DNA of 64,000 nt from Actinomycetes bacterium (GTDB lineage Bacteria > Actinomycetota > Actinomycetes > Mycobacteriales > Mycobacteriaceae): assembly GCA_023461275.1 (NCBI GenBank), contig JAEYMI010000074.1, positions 62,001 through 126,000 on the forward strand, read 5' to 3'. The first letter of the stretch is position 1, and each line of letters starts with the position of its first letter. This document shows positions 33,243 to 41,719 of the stretch, piece after piece. The notes below the pieces were generated by a model. The model made no database searches, was not told the origin of the DNA, and worked only from the letters and a program-made list of their open reading frames with translations. The position numbers were made by a program, and so were the translations under genes.

Positions 33243-34998
33243 ATGTCTTCGTACACCTGCCTCGACCGCATCGGGGGTGATCCCATCGATGTGTGGCACC
33301 TCGATGCGCTCAGCGATGCGTGGTTGACCGAGGTGGACGTTGATGTCGAGGAGGCCGCGGAGTTGCCGCCGGCGCCCGGCGTGCTGGCGTGGGACCGACT
33401 CAGTGATCAGTTGGCGGTCGACGCGGATCTCGATGCCGGTGATCTGGTGCAGGTGTTGGCGCACTGCGCGTCGACGGTGTCGGCGGCCCAGTTCCGGATG
33501 ATGCAGGCCGCCAGCCTGATTCACGAGGTCGCGCGCAGGAGTACGCCGAGCGGGTAGCCGCCGCCGATGTCTGCGGTGAACGCAACGCCGAGGAGATGGC
33601 GGCGATCCTCGAACGTCGCGAACGAGGCGAGGACCCGCGAGAGGAGTTCGGCCCGGACGGATTCGAGCAGGCCATCGCCGAGGTGGGCGCGGCGTTGGCG
33701 CTGCCGACGGGGCGAGCACGCGCGTTGATCGAGTCCGGCTATGCCGCCCGCTACCGGCTGGCATGCACCGCGATCGCGTTGTCGCAGGGCCGGATTGACA
33801 TGCGCCGTTTCGAGATCGCCATGGCCCGCACACAACTCGTGGATGCCGACCTGATGACGACGGTGGATGAGTGGATCGCGGTGTCGATCGCCGATCGGGG
33901 CCACATGTCGCTGACGCGATTCACCGCCATGGTCGACACGATCGTCGCCCGTGTCGATCCGGGCGCGATCAAACAACGCCGCGAGCGGGCATCCGCGGAT
34001 CGGGGAGTGTCGATACGCCCGGACCGGTTCACCCCGGGCCAATCGCGGATATCCGTGCGGCTGCCCTCGGCGGATGCCGCCGGTGTGGATGCCCGGCTGT
34101 CCTCGATGGTGGCCGGCGTGTGCGATGCCGACCCGCGCACCCCCGATCAGCGCCGAGCCGACGCGGTGATCGCGCTGGCGGCCGGTGCCAATCGTCTGAC
34201 GTGCTGGTGCCCCGACTGCACAGCTGTCACCGACGACGGTGACCAATCCGCCGAGAACGAACACTCCGATGAGCCGGCCGACGCAGGCGAGACCGACGCC
34301 GACCGGACTGACGCAGACCAGGCTGACGCCGACCAGCCTGCTGCCGACCAGACGGCGCCGTGCTCGTGTGGTGGCGCGGCGACTGCGGTGATCCATGTGG
34401 TCGCCAACCAGTCCACCCTCGACGGCGACGACAATGAACCCGGCTACCTTGACGGGCACGGGGTGATCGATGCCGACTCGATCCGCGAGCTGGCTGCCTC
34501 GAGGTTCACCCGCATCGTCGGCGTCGATCCGGCCACCGCGCTGCGCGCGGCACCGGATCTCTGCGGTATCGCCCCGGCAAGCAGCTACAGGCCTTCGTGC
34601 GGACCGGTGAACTGTGCTGCGTTTTCCCGGGCTGTGACAGCCCGGTGTGGACCGCTGATCTCGATCACAGCGCCCCGTTCGACCACGATCACCCTGAACG
34701 GGGCGGTGCGACGGTGTGGTGGAATCTCAAGCCGCTCTGTCGTTTTCACCATCGGATCAAGACATTCACCCGGTGGCGGGATTTCCAGGATCCGCTCGGT
34801 AGCGTCGTATTCGAGTCACCCACCGGACATCTGTTCTTGGGCAACGCTTTTCGCGGAATGGACATGTTCCCGGCGTTGCGGCCAAAGCCGCCGGATCACC
34901 CGGCGCGCACCGAAATCGACAACCGTCAGACCCGTCGCCGCGACTCCCGCCGTCGTGCCCAAGAACGGCGAAATGCCGCCGACCCGCCGCCCTACTAG
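33243..34998 (+). pseudogene. 13E12-type DUF222/HNH endonuclease, frameshifted pseudogene
   Basis: Three consecutive frames together encode a typical 13E12 repeat-family protein: a DUF222 region (33243-33557, then to about 34565, e.g. RARALIESGYAARYRLA, QRRADAVIALAAGA) and a C-terminal HNH nuclease (34597-34998: CCVFPGC, TADLDHSAPFDH, NLKPLCRFHHRIK). The first frameshift is near 33535-33545. The second is near 34561-34567, where GATCTCTGCGG looks like a CT duplication; removing it restores a continuous frame. An Asp/Ala-rich repetitive insert (about 34240-34350) is also present. These genes behave as multicopy, semi-mobile elements. This copy separates uraH from uraD. Confidence 0.85.
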
Positions 34999-35015
34999 TG
35001 GGGTAGGACGGCGGG
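34983..35015. terminator. Strong hairpin, likely bidirectional terminator
   Basis: The 13-base arms CCCGCCGCCCTAC and GTAGGACGGCGGG pair with one mismatch around a 7-base loop. The hairpin overlaps the pseudogene stop codon and lies 28 bp beyond the 3' end of uraD. There is no clear U-tract, as is common in actinobacteria. Confidence 0.6.
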
Positions 35016-35042
35016 CCGGGACTGTCAGAGGGTGATAGCAGG

Positions 35043-35579
35043 TCAGCTGTTGACCTGTTCCTCCTCGATGTACTTCACTGCGGGAGTCAGCATGCGCTGC
35101 AACCGGCTTCGGTTGATCTTCGCCAGTTCCATGCGCATCACCCGGCGTTCGGTGGCGGCGTCGTTGAGCAACCTTTGCTTGAGGATGGCGAGCAATTCGG
35201 CCGCCGGGCGTCCGTTGGCGAACACCAGGTAGACATGGCCGAACTTCTCGTCGTACTCACCGTTGAGTTTCTTGAGTTCGTCGAGCACGTCCTGATCGGC
35301 ACCGGCCACCCCCGACTGTTCGCGTTGCGATGAGGGGTTGTCCGGACGATCCCCGATTCGGGGATGCCCGGCCAACGCCTCGTCGAGGTCGGCCTCGGTC
35401 AGTTCGGCGAGAATCAGATCCGCGTACTCCAGCAACGCCTCGTCGTCGGTGAACGGACGGGCCTTGGCCACCCGCAACGCCCAGAGCGATGAACTGCAGC
35501 ATTCGTAGAGCTGATGGATCGCCTGCTTCTCGGTCAGTTCGTTGAAACTCTCGATTCCACGCCAGTCGACTCGCCGCAC
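35043..35579 (-). CDS. uraD: OHCU decarboxylase (stand-alone)
   Basis: This 178-residue protein catalyses decarboxylation of OHCU to (S)-allantoin. Catalytic residues are in place: AGHPRIGD (His 72) and SSQREQSGV (Glu 87, Gln 88), with LNGEYDEKFGHVYLVFA as the usual NxxYxxKFG segment. GTG 35579 is chosen; upstream codons run into the permease stop. The permease ends 10 bp upstream, so the two genes are cotranscribed. Remarkably, that permease carries its own UraD-like domain lacking these catalytic residues. Confidence 0.9.
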   Translation of the reverse strand: MRRVDWRGIESFNELTEKQAIHQLYECCSSSLWALRVAKARPFTDDEALLEYADLILAELTEADLDEALAGHPRIGDRPDNPSSQREQSGVAGADQDVLDELKKLNGEYDEKFGHVYLVFANGRPAAELLAILKQRLLNDAATERRVMRMELAKINRSRLQRMLTPAVKYIEEEQVNS

Positions 35580-35589
35580 GCAGGCCAGC

Positions 35590-37578
35590 CTACGAGAGCT
35601 CGGGCTGACGGCTGAACCGGGCCGAGGTGAACGGATTCGCATCCGCTACCAGGTCGTCGAAGCGGTAGTTCGCGATCTTGGCGATCTCGATGAGCGCGAA
35701 CGACTTCTCGCTGGTCTCCGAGTTGTCCATGCGTGCCCAGCCGTTGCGGAGGATGCGGTCGTAGCGTTCGGTTTCCCGCGCGCAGATGACCAGCGGGAAT
35801 CCGAAGTGTTCGCGGTACGCCTCGGCGAGGTTGACCACGTTCTCGTGCTCGGATTCCTCCAGATGCGACAGACCCTTGTGGTCGACCGCGGTCAGTTCGC
35901 CGGTCTCCTCGTCCTCGGCGCCCAGGTTCGGGAAAGCCTGGATCAGCTGGAGTTGCTCGGCATCGCTGCCGGTCAGCATGGCGTCCTGGAAGGCGCTGCG
36001 CAGATCGTGGACATCCTCGAACGGCTTGAGGTCGTAGGCGCGGTCGACCACCCAGTCGACGTTCTGCGAGATGCCGCCGAAGGTCTCGCGGAACTGCTCC
36101 TTGGTCATCTTGTTGACCTCGTCGAGCGTGATCGAACCGCCGCCGGCGACCGCGGGTCCCTTGCTTCCGATGTGGAAGAACAACAAGTTCAACAGGATTG
36201 CCGTGATCGCACCCATCGTGATGCCGGTGGAGAACGGTATCTGCAGGAAGATGTTCGGCATCGCCTCGTCGACGCCCGGCAGAGCGGGCACCTTGACGAT
36301 CTCGCCGCTCTTCTCGATCACCTCGGTCGGCGCCGACGACTGCGAGAACTGGACATACAGCGCGACGGCGAACGATGTGGCCGCGATGATGAGGTTGCGG
36401 TGATCGGTGAAGTCGACTGAGGTCAGCGTCTGGATACCGACGATCGCGACGGTCGCGAACATGATCAGGGCCGCGCCACCGAGCACCGGGGCCGGGATGG
36501 ACTCGACGATCTTGGCCAGCTTGGGCAGCAAACCGAGGATGATCATGATGACACCCGCGCAGGCGACCACCCACCGGCTCTTGACGCCGGTCAGACGCAC
36601 CAGGCCGACGTTCTCGGAGAACGCGGTGTAGGGGAACGAGTTGAACGAGCCGCCGATCACGGTGGCCACGCCGTCGGCGCGCACGGTGGCGGCCACGTCC
36701 TCGGCCTTGATGCGCTTGCCGACGATCTCGCCGGTGGCGAACACCGATCCGGTGGATTCCACGGCGACCACCATCAGCACCACGATCAGCGAGACGATCG
36801 CGACGAGGTCCCAGCGCGGCCAGCCGAAGGCGAACGGCGGGGTGAAGCCCAGCCAGTTGGCCTCACCGACCGAGGAGAAGCTGGCATCACCGAAGAGCCA
36901 TGCCACGAACGTGCCGATGACCAACCCGAGAAGCACCGCGATGGTGGCCATGAACCCGCGGAAGAAGCGCTGCATCAAGACGATCAGCAGGATGGTGCCG
37001 AGGGTGTAGCAGACCCATTTCCAGTTGGCGGAGTCGTGCATGTGCGTGGTCGGGTCGCTGACCGCGTCGCCGGCACCCACCGGGATCAGGCAGATACCGA
37101 TGATCGTGATCAGCGTGCCGGTGACCACGGGCGGCAGGAATCGGATGAGTTTGGCGAAGAATGGTGCGATGAGGAAGGTGAAGATGCCCGCCGCGATCAC
37201 CGCGCCGTAGACGGTCTGCAGTCCGACGCGCCCGCCGCCGTTGTTGTTGGCGATCTGGATGACCGGCGCGAGCGTGGCGAAGGTGATGCCCTGCAGCAGA
37301 GGCAAGCGGACACCGATTTTCCAGATGCCGACCGACTGCAGCAGCGAGGCGATGCCGCAGGTGAACAGGTCGGCGGTGATCAGCATGGTCAGCGCCTCGG
37401 AATCGAGATTGATGGCGCGTGCGATGAGCAGCGGCACCAGCACCGCGCCGGCGTAGAACGCGACGACGTGCTGAGCGCCGAGCGCGATCATCTTTCCGGT
37501 CGGCGGAACCTGATCGACGGGGTGGACCCGCTTCTTCTTCGTGGGCGCCGCAGGCGCGGCTGCCGAATCGGTTGCCAT
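35590..37578 (-). CDS. NCS2 (xanthine/urate-type) permease fused to a degenerate OHCU-decarboxylase-like domain
   Basis: This is a 662-residue protein. Residues about 25-470 form an NCS2/NAT nucleobase-ascorbate transporter with 12-14 membrane segments (ALGAQHVVAFYAGAVLVP; NAT signature ENVGLVRLTG). Residues 482-655 form a cytoplasmic domain similar to UraD: ITLDEVNKMTKEQFRETFGG, LIQAFPNLG, AEAYREHFGFPLVICAR, EIAKIANYRFDDLV. The UraD catalytic His (HPDL) is Phe here (F549 in AFPNLG), and the EQ pair lies in a shortened loop and is missing, so activity is unlikely. A sensor or docking role for an intermediate of urate breakdown is an inference. The start is ATG 37578 with GAGGAG upstream. The gene precedes uraD by 10 bp. 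Confidence 0.88.
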   Translation of the reverse strand: MATDSAAAPAAPTKKKRVHPVDQVPPTGKMIALGAQHVVAFYAGAVLVPLLIARAINLDSEALTMLITADLFTCGIASLLQSVGIWKIGVRLPLLQGITFATLAPVIQIANNNGGGRVGLQTVYGAVIAAGIFTFLIAPFFAKLIRFLPPVVTGTLITIIGICLIPVGAGDAVSDPTTHMHDSANWKWVCYTLGTILLIVLMQRFFRGFMATIAVLLGLVIGTFVAWLFGDASFSSVGEANWLGFTPPFAFGWPRWDLVAIVSLIVVLMVVAVESTGSVFATGEIVGKRIKAEDVAATVRADGVATVIGGSFNSFPYTAFSENVGLVRLTGVKSRWVVACAGVIMIILGLLPKLAKIVESIPAPVLGGAALIMFATVAIVGIQTLTSVDFTDHRNLIIAATSFAVALYVQFSQSSAPTEVIEKSGEIVKVPALPGVDEAMPNIFLQIPFSTGITMGAITAILLNLLFFHIGSKGPAVAGGGSITLDEVNKMTKEQFRETFGGISQNVDWVVDRAYDLKPFEDVHDLRSAFQDAMLTGSDAEQLQLIQAFPNLGAEDEETGELTAVDHKGLSHLEESEHENVVNLAEAYREHFGFPLVICARETERYDRILRNGWARMDNSETSEKSFALIEIAKIANYRFDDLVADANPFTSARFSRQPELS

Positions 37579-37709
37579 AACGCTTTCGATCTCCTCTGCG
37601 CGACGGTGCGTGGTCGCAAGACGGCCGGCCCGAGGTCGGGGCCGGCTGTGGCCGACGCACATCCTCCATGCGCGCAGCCAAGGGTCAATACTGAACCGAG
37701 TCAGGTGTT

Positions 37710-37721
37710 TTCGCGCGCGAA
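37710..37721. promoter_or_regulatory. Perfect 12-bp palindrome in the permease/MobA divergent region
   Basis: TTCGCGCGCGAA lies in the 210-bp intergenic region between the permease start (37578) and the MobA-like start (37789). A repressor site for urate/purine genes is possible. A palindrome of this length in GC-rich DNA can also arise by chance. Nothing else of note is seen in the gap. Confidence 0.3.
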
Positions 37722-37788
37722 GATCGTATATTTCCGGGTTGTTACCAGAGCTTTCCGGACAGTGCTTCGGCTACTATCGGCGGCAACT

Positions 37789-38388
37789 ATGCGCGATCCC
37801 CACGACCACCCCCCAGGCCTGCCGACTGCGGGTTCCCCGGTGGTGGGGGTGGTACTCGCCGCGGGTGCCGGAACCCGGTTCGGTGCTCCGAAAATTGCTG
37901 CGCAACAAGGTAATTGGCTCCGAATTGCGGTGCACGCCCTCGCCCTCGGCGGCTGCGACGAGGTGCTGGTCACGATGGGGGCGCAGGTGGTGGAACCACC
38001 CGCCGGTGCGCGGGCGATCATCGTCGACGACTGGCACCGAGGTCTGTCGCGCAGCGTCGCGGCGGGCCTGATCGAGGCCCGCCGAAGCGTGGATTCGGCG
38101 GTCGTAGTTTTACATGTTGTTGACACACCGGACGTCGGCCCGGATGTGGTCGCCCGGACCATCGGGGCGAGCGGTCACCGACGAGATGCGCTGGTGCGCG
38201 CGACCTTCGACACCCGGCCCGGGCATCCGGTGATCATCGGGTCCGACCACGTCGATGCGTTGCTCGCGGGATTGACGGGTGATGCAGGCGCCGGTCGTTA
38301 CCTCGCGGCCCACGCCACGGAGGTGACCGAAGTGGAATGCGGCGACCTCGCAGCCGGACTCGATCACGACCATGACGACGGGCAGTGA
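37789..38388 (+). CDS. MobA/MocA-like nucleotidyltransferase
   Basis: This 199-residue NTP-transferase has VVLAAGAGTRFGAPK (the LAAGxGxRxGxxK nucleotide motif), a central DDWHRGLSRSVAAGL, and GHPVIIG. Such proteins attach CMP or GMP to molybdopterin to finish the cofactor used by xanthine dehydrogenase-type enzymes. That fits the molybdenum hydroxylase at 12.7-16.2 kb, and the neighbourhood with urate genes is consistent. The start ATG 37789 follows CGGCAACT with no strong ribosome-binding site. The C-terminus is His/Asp-rich (LDHDHDDGQ). Confidence 0.82.
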   Translation: MRDPHDHPPGLPTAGSPVVGVVLAAGAGTRFGAPKIAAQQGNWLRIAVHALALGGCDEVLVTMGAQVVEPPAGARAIIVDDWHRGLSRSVAAGLIEARRSVDSAVVVLHVVDTPDVGPDVVARTIGASGHRRDALVRATFDTRPGHPVIIGSDHVDALLAGLTGDAGAGRYLAAHATEVTEVECGDLAAGLDHDHDDGQ

Positions 38389-38430
38389 CCGGGGGAGACG
38401 CGTACCCGCACCGGCCGAGCCATCGTCAGC

Positions 38431-39285
38431 TCACGAGTACTTGTAGAACCCCTCGCCGCTGGCCATACCGAGTTTGCCCTTGTCGATGTAGTTCTGCTTG
38501 AGCCAGGCACCGAGGTGGCGATTGCCCTGGTCGCCGTGCATCAGGATGTTGTACGGCGTCATCAGGCCGACGACGTCGTAGATCTGGAAAGGTCCCAGTG
38601 GTGCACCGGTCGCGATCCGCCACGTCTTGTCGACATCAGCCGGTTCGGCGTAACCGCCGGCGGCCAACTCCAGGCCGGCATTGAGGAACGGGATCAGCAG
38701 CGAGTTGAGGACGTAACCCGCCTTCTCCCTGTGCAATTGGATCGGCACCATCCCGATGTCAGAGGCAAACGTCACGACCTCCTGGTACACCTTGGGGTCG
38801 GTGTCGGCGGTGCCCATCACCTCGGCGGTGTTGAACTGCCACACCCGGTTGGCGAAATGCAGGGCCAGGAAACGATCAGGGCGCCCGGTGGAGTCCTTGA
38901 GGTCACTCGGCAACAGCGACGACGAGTTGGTCGCGAAGATGGTCTTCTCCGGCGCCAGCGTCGCGAGCTTGCGGTACGTCTCCTGTTTGAGCTCGAGAAC
39001 TTCCGGAATGGCCTCGATGATGAGGTCGGCGTCTGCGGCCGCGGCGCCCAGATCGGTGGTCAGCGTGATCCGCTCCCGGGCGGCCTCGGCAGCACCGTCG
39101 CCGGCGCCGGCAACTTCCTTCTTGTAGGTGTCGACGAGTCCGTCGAAGTGCTTGGCCGCCGCGGCGATGGCGTCGTCGTTGATGTCGTAGGACGTGACGG
39201 TGAAGCCCTTGAATGCGGTTTGGAACGCTATCTGTGAACCCAACACTCCGGCGCCCAGCACCGTGACATTGTGGATGTCCGACAT
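38431..39285 (-). CDS. 3-hydroxyacyl-CoA dehydrogenase
   Basis: This 284-residue NAD-dependent dehydrogenase has VTVLGAGVLGSQIAFQTAF at the N-terminus (Rossmann), NSSSLLPSDL with the catalytic Ser region, and ALHFANRVWQFNTAEVMG, where the usual HFFNP is changed to HFANR. The C-terminal domain has KAGYVLNSLLIPFLNAGLEL and YDVVGLMTPYNIL. ATG follows a perfect GGAGG. It acts in fatty-acid beta-oxidation or acetoacetyl-CoA interconversion. It lies downstream of the accA3 run, possibly independently transcribed. Confidence 0.85.
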   Translation of the reverse strand: MSDIHNVTVLGAGVLGSQIAFQTAFKGFTVTSYDINDDAIAAAAKHFDGLVDTYKKEVAGAGDGAAEAARERITLTTDLGAAAADADLIIEAIPEVLELKQETYRKLATLAPEKTIFATNSSSLLPSDLKDSTGRPDRFLALHFANRVWQFNTAEVMGTADTDPKVYQEVVTFASDIGMVPIQLHREKAGYVLNSLLIPFLNAGLELAAGGYAEPADVDKTWRIATGAPLGPFQIYDVVGLMTPYNILMHGDQGNRHLGAWLKQNYIDKGKLGMASGEGFYKYS

Positions 39286-39376
39286 GACTACCTCCGTGTG
39301 ACATGCCCCCGTGGTGACTTGTCCCCGCTGACCAACCTACTACCCGTTAGTGAGGATTCAGCGCCGGTCGTGAGGA

Positions 39377-39715
39377 TCAGTGGAGGCTGAGCCCGAGCGC
39401 ACCTTCGGCGAAGCGTGTGACCGGGCCGCGCGCGGCGTCGAGTGCATCGTCGAAACCGGTGCGGGCCTTCTCCCACAGGTCACCCGATCCTGCCCGGTTC
39501 GTGACGCCGATCAGCGCGACGAGCTCACCGGTGGTCGGAATGCAGACGGCCCAGACGAATTCGCTCTCGGCGGCCCACCGGCTGTCGGATTCGGCGACAT
39601 AGCCCGACGGGTCGTCGATACCCAGATCGGTCAGGGCGGTGGCATCGGAGAGCCGGTCGTCGTCACGCAGCGCCCGGAGATACCAGGCGCCGGCATTGAT
39701 CTCGACCGGCTCCAC
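39377..39715 (-). CDS. Small GNAT-like protein, conserved
   Basis: This 112-residue protein starts at GTG 39715, 14 bp downstream of the accA3 stop. The N-terminal INAGAWYLRALRDDDRLSD resembles the first strand and helix of GNAT acyltransferases, and TTGELVALIGVTNR could be strand 4. The acetyl-CoA loop (RxxGxG/A) is not seen, so it is either a truncated GNAT or another small fold. It is placed to be cotranscribed with accA3. Function unknown. Confidence 0.6.
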   Translation of the reverse strand: MEPVEINAGAWYLRALRDDDRLSDATALTDLGIDDPSGYVAESDSRWAAESEFVWAVCIPTTGELVALIGVTNRAGSGDLWEKARTGFDDALDAARGPVTRFAEGALGLSLH

Positions 39716-39729
39716 CGCGCAGTACCGTG

Positions 39730-41529
39730 CTACTTGAGTTCGAGCAGGACAGTGCCCTGGGTGATGGCGGCACCGGCCTCGACGGCCAGTCCGGTGACCA
39801 CGCCGTCCTTGTGGGCGGTGACCGGATTCTCCATCTTCATCGCCTCGAGGACGACCACGAGATCACCCTCGGAGACCTGCTGACCCTCTTCGACGGCGAC
39901 CTTGACGACCGTGCCCTGCATGGGAGCGGTCACGGCGTCGCCGGATGCCGCGCCGGCGCCGGTCTTCTTACGGGCCCGCACCTTGGGCTTCTTACGAACC
40001 ACACCGCCGGCCGCGCCACCGCCACCGAGGGCGAGGTCGCCGGGCAACGAGACCTCGACGCGGCGGCCACCCACCTCGACGACCACGTTCTGACGGGGAG
40101 TGGTGTCGTCGTCGATCGCGTCCCCACCGGTGAACGGCTCGATCGGGTTCTCCCAATCGGTTTCGATCCACTTGGTGTAGATGTCGAAGGTCTCGGTGCC
40201 GTTCTCGTCGGTGTGCCCGATGAACGCCGGATTGGACACGATGTGGCGATGGAACGGCAGGACCGTGGCCAACCCCTCGATCTGGTATTCGGCGAGTGCG
40301 CGCCGCGACCGTTCGAGCGCCTGCTCCCGGGTCTCGCCGGTGACGATGAGCTTGGCGAGCATCGAGTCGAACTGGCCGCCGATCACGTCGCCCTGGACCA
40401 CGCCGGAATCGACGCGGACGCCGGGTCCGGTGGGTTCGCGATACACCGAGATCGGGCCGGGCGCCGGCAGGAAGTTACGCCCCGCATCCTCACCGTTGAT
40501 GCGGAACTCGAAGGAATGGCCGCGCGGGGTCGGGTCCTCGGAGAACTCCAGCTTCTCACCGTTGGCGATGCGGAACTGCTGGCGAACGAGGTCGATGCCG
40601 GCGGTCTCCTCGGTGACCGGATGCTCCACCTGCAGGCGGGTGTTGACCTCGAGGAACGACACCAGGCCATCGGAGCCCACCAGGAACTCGACGGTGCCCG
40701 CACCGTAGTAGCCGGCCTCGCGACAGATCGCCTTGGCCGAGGAATGGATGCGGTCACGCTGCTCGGTGGTGAGGAACGGTGCCGGGGCCTCCTCGACGAG
40801 CTTCTGGAAACGACGCTGCAGTGAGCAGTCACGGGTGCCCGCGACGATCACGTTGCCGTGCTGGTCGGCGAGCACCTGGGCCTCGACATGGCGGGCCTTG
40901 TCCAGGTAGCGCTCCACGAAACACTCACCACGACCGAACGCGGCGACGGCCTCACGCGTGGCCGACTCGAACAGCTCGGGAATCTCGGCGATCGTGTAGG
41001 CGACCTTCATGCCGCGACCGCCGCCACCGAAGGCCGCCTTGATCGCGACCGGCACGCCGTACTCCTCGGCGAACGCGACGACCTCGTCGGCGTTCTTGAC
41101 CGGATCCTTGGTGCCGGGCGCCATCGGGGCGTCGGCCTTGAGCGCGATGTGCCGTGCGGTGACCTTGTCGCCGAGGTCGCGGATGGACTGCGGTGACGGT
41201 CCGATCCAGATCAGCCCGGCGTCGAGCACGGCCTGCGCGAAGTCGGCGTTTTCCGAGAGGAATCCGTACCCGGGGTGGATGGCGTCGGCGCCGGACTTGG
41301 CCGCCGCGTCCAGGATCTTGTCGAACACCAGGTACGACTCGGCGGAGGTCTGTCCGCCCAACGCGAACGCCTCGTCGGCGAGTTTCACGAACAGCGCATC
41401 GGCATCGGGCTCCGCGTAGACCGCGACGCTGCCGATCCCGGCGTCGGCGGCGGCCCGGATGACACGAACCGCGATCTCACCACGGTTGGCGATCAGGACC
41501 TTGGAAATGCTGGATGCAGAACTGGGCAC
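39730..41529 (-). CDS. accA3: Acyl-CoA carboxylase alpha subunit (biotin carboxylase-BCCP)
   Basis: This is a 599-residue protein with a biotin carboxylase at residues 8-460 (KVLIANRGEIAVRVIRAAA, GGGGRGMKVAY, LEVNTRLQVEHPVTEE) and a C-terminal biotinyl domain (VLEAMKMENPVTAHKDG). It is the shared alpha subunit that charges biotin for acetyl-, propionyl- and long-chain acyl-CoA carboxylases. GTG 41529 follows AGGAGAACAC. The beta and epsilon partners are at 54.1-55.7 kb; an 11.5-kb acyltransferase locus lies between, where M. tuberculosis has only sseA and SufE genes. Confidence 0.94.
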   Translation of the reverse strand: MPSSASSISKVLIANRGEIAVRVIRAAADAGIGSVAVYAEPDADALFVKLADEAFALGGQTSAESYLVFDKILDAAAKSGADAIHPGYGFLSENADFAQAVLDAGLIWIGPSPQSIRDLGDKVTARHIALKADAPMAPGTKDPVKNADEVVAFAEEYGVPVAIKAAFGGGGRGMKVAYTIAEIPELFESATREAVAAFGRGECFVERYLDKARHVEAQVLADQHGNVIVAGTRDCSLQRRFQKLVEEAPAPFLTTEQRDRIHSSAKAICREAGYYGAGTVEFLVGSDGLVSFLEVNTRLQVEHPVTEETAGIDLVRQQFRIANGEKLEFSEDPTPRGHSFEFRINGEDAGRNFLPAPGPISVYREPTGPGVRVDSGVVQGDVIGGQFDSMLAKLIVTGETREQALERSRRALAEYQIEGLATVLPFHRHIVSNPAFIGHTDENGTETFDIYTKWIETDWENPIEPFTGGDAIDDDTTPRQNVVVEVGGRRVEVSLPGDLALGGGGAAGGVVRKKPKVRARKKTGAGAASGDAVTAPMQGTVVKVAVEEGQQVSEGDLVVVLEAMKMENPVTAHKDGVVTGLAVEAGAAITQGTVLLELK

Positions 41530-41719
41530 GTGTTCTCCTGGGCGTCGTGCTGCGTGTCGGGCGGCACATGCTGGTCGGACGGTGGACGGTTTTTCTCTCG
41601 TCACCCGCACGCTCCACCGATTGGCTAGGCACGGGTGATGCAGAACACCAGAAGTCTAGGTGTCCCACATTCTCGCCAATCACCCTAGCCCACCGAGCAA
41701 ACGTTCGGTTGTGGCCCTC

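Noticed and set aside
37036..37788. Upstream extension of the MobA-like gene
   Set aside because: The extra 251 codons lie opposite the permease and its promoter; the nucleotide-binding motif begins only after ATG 37789.
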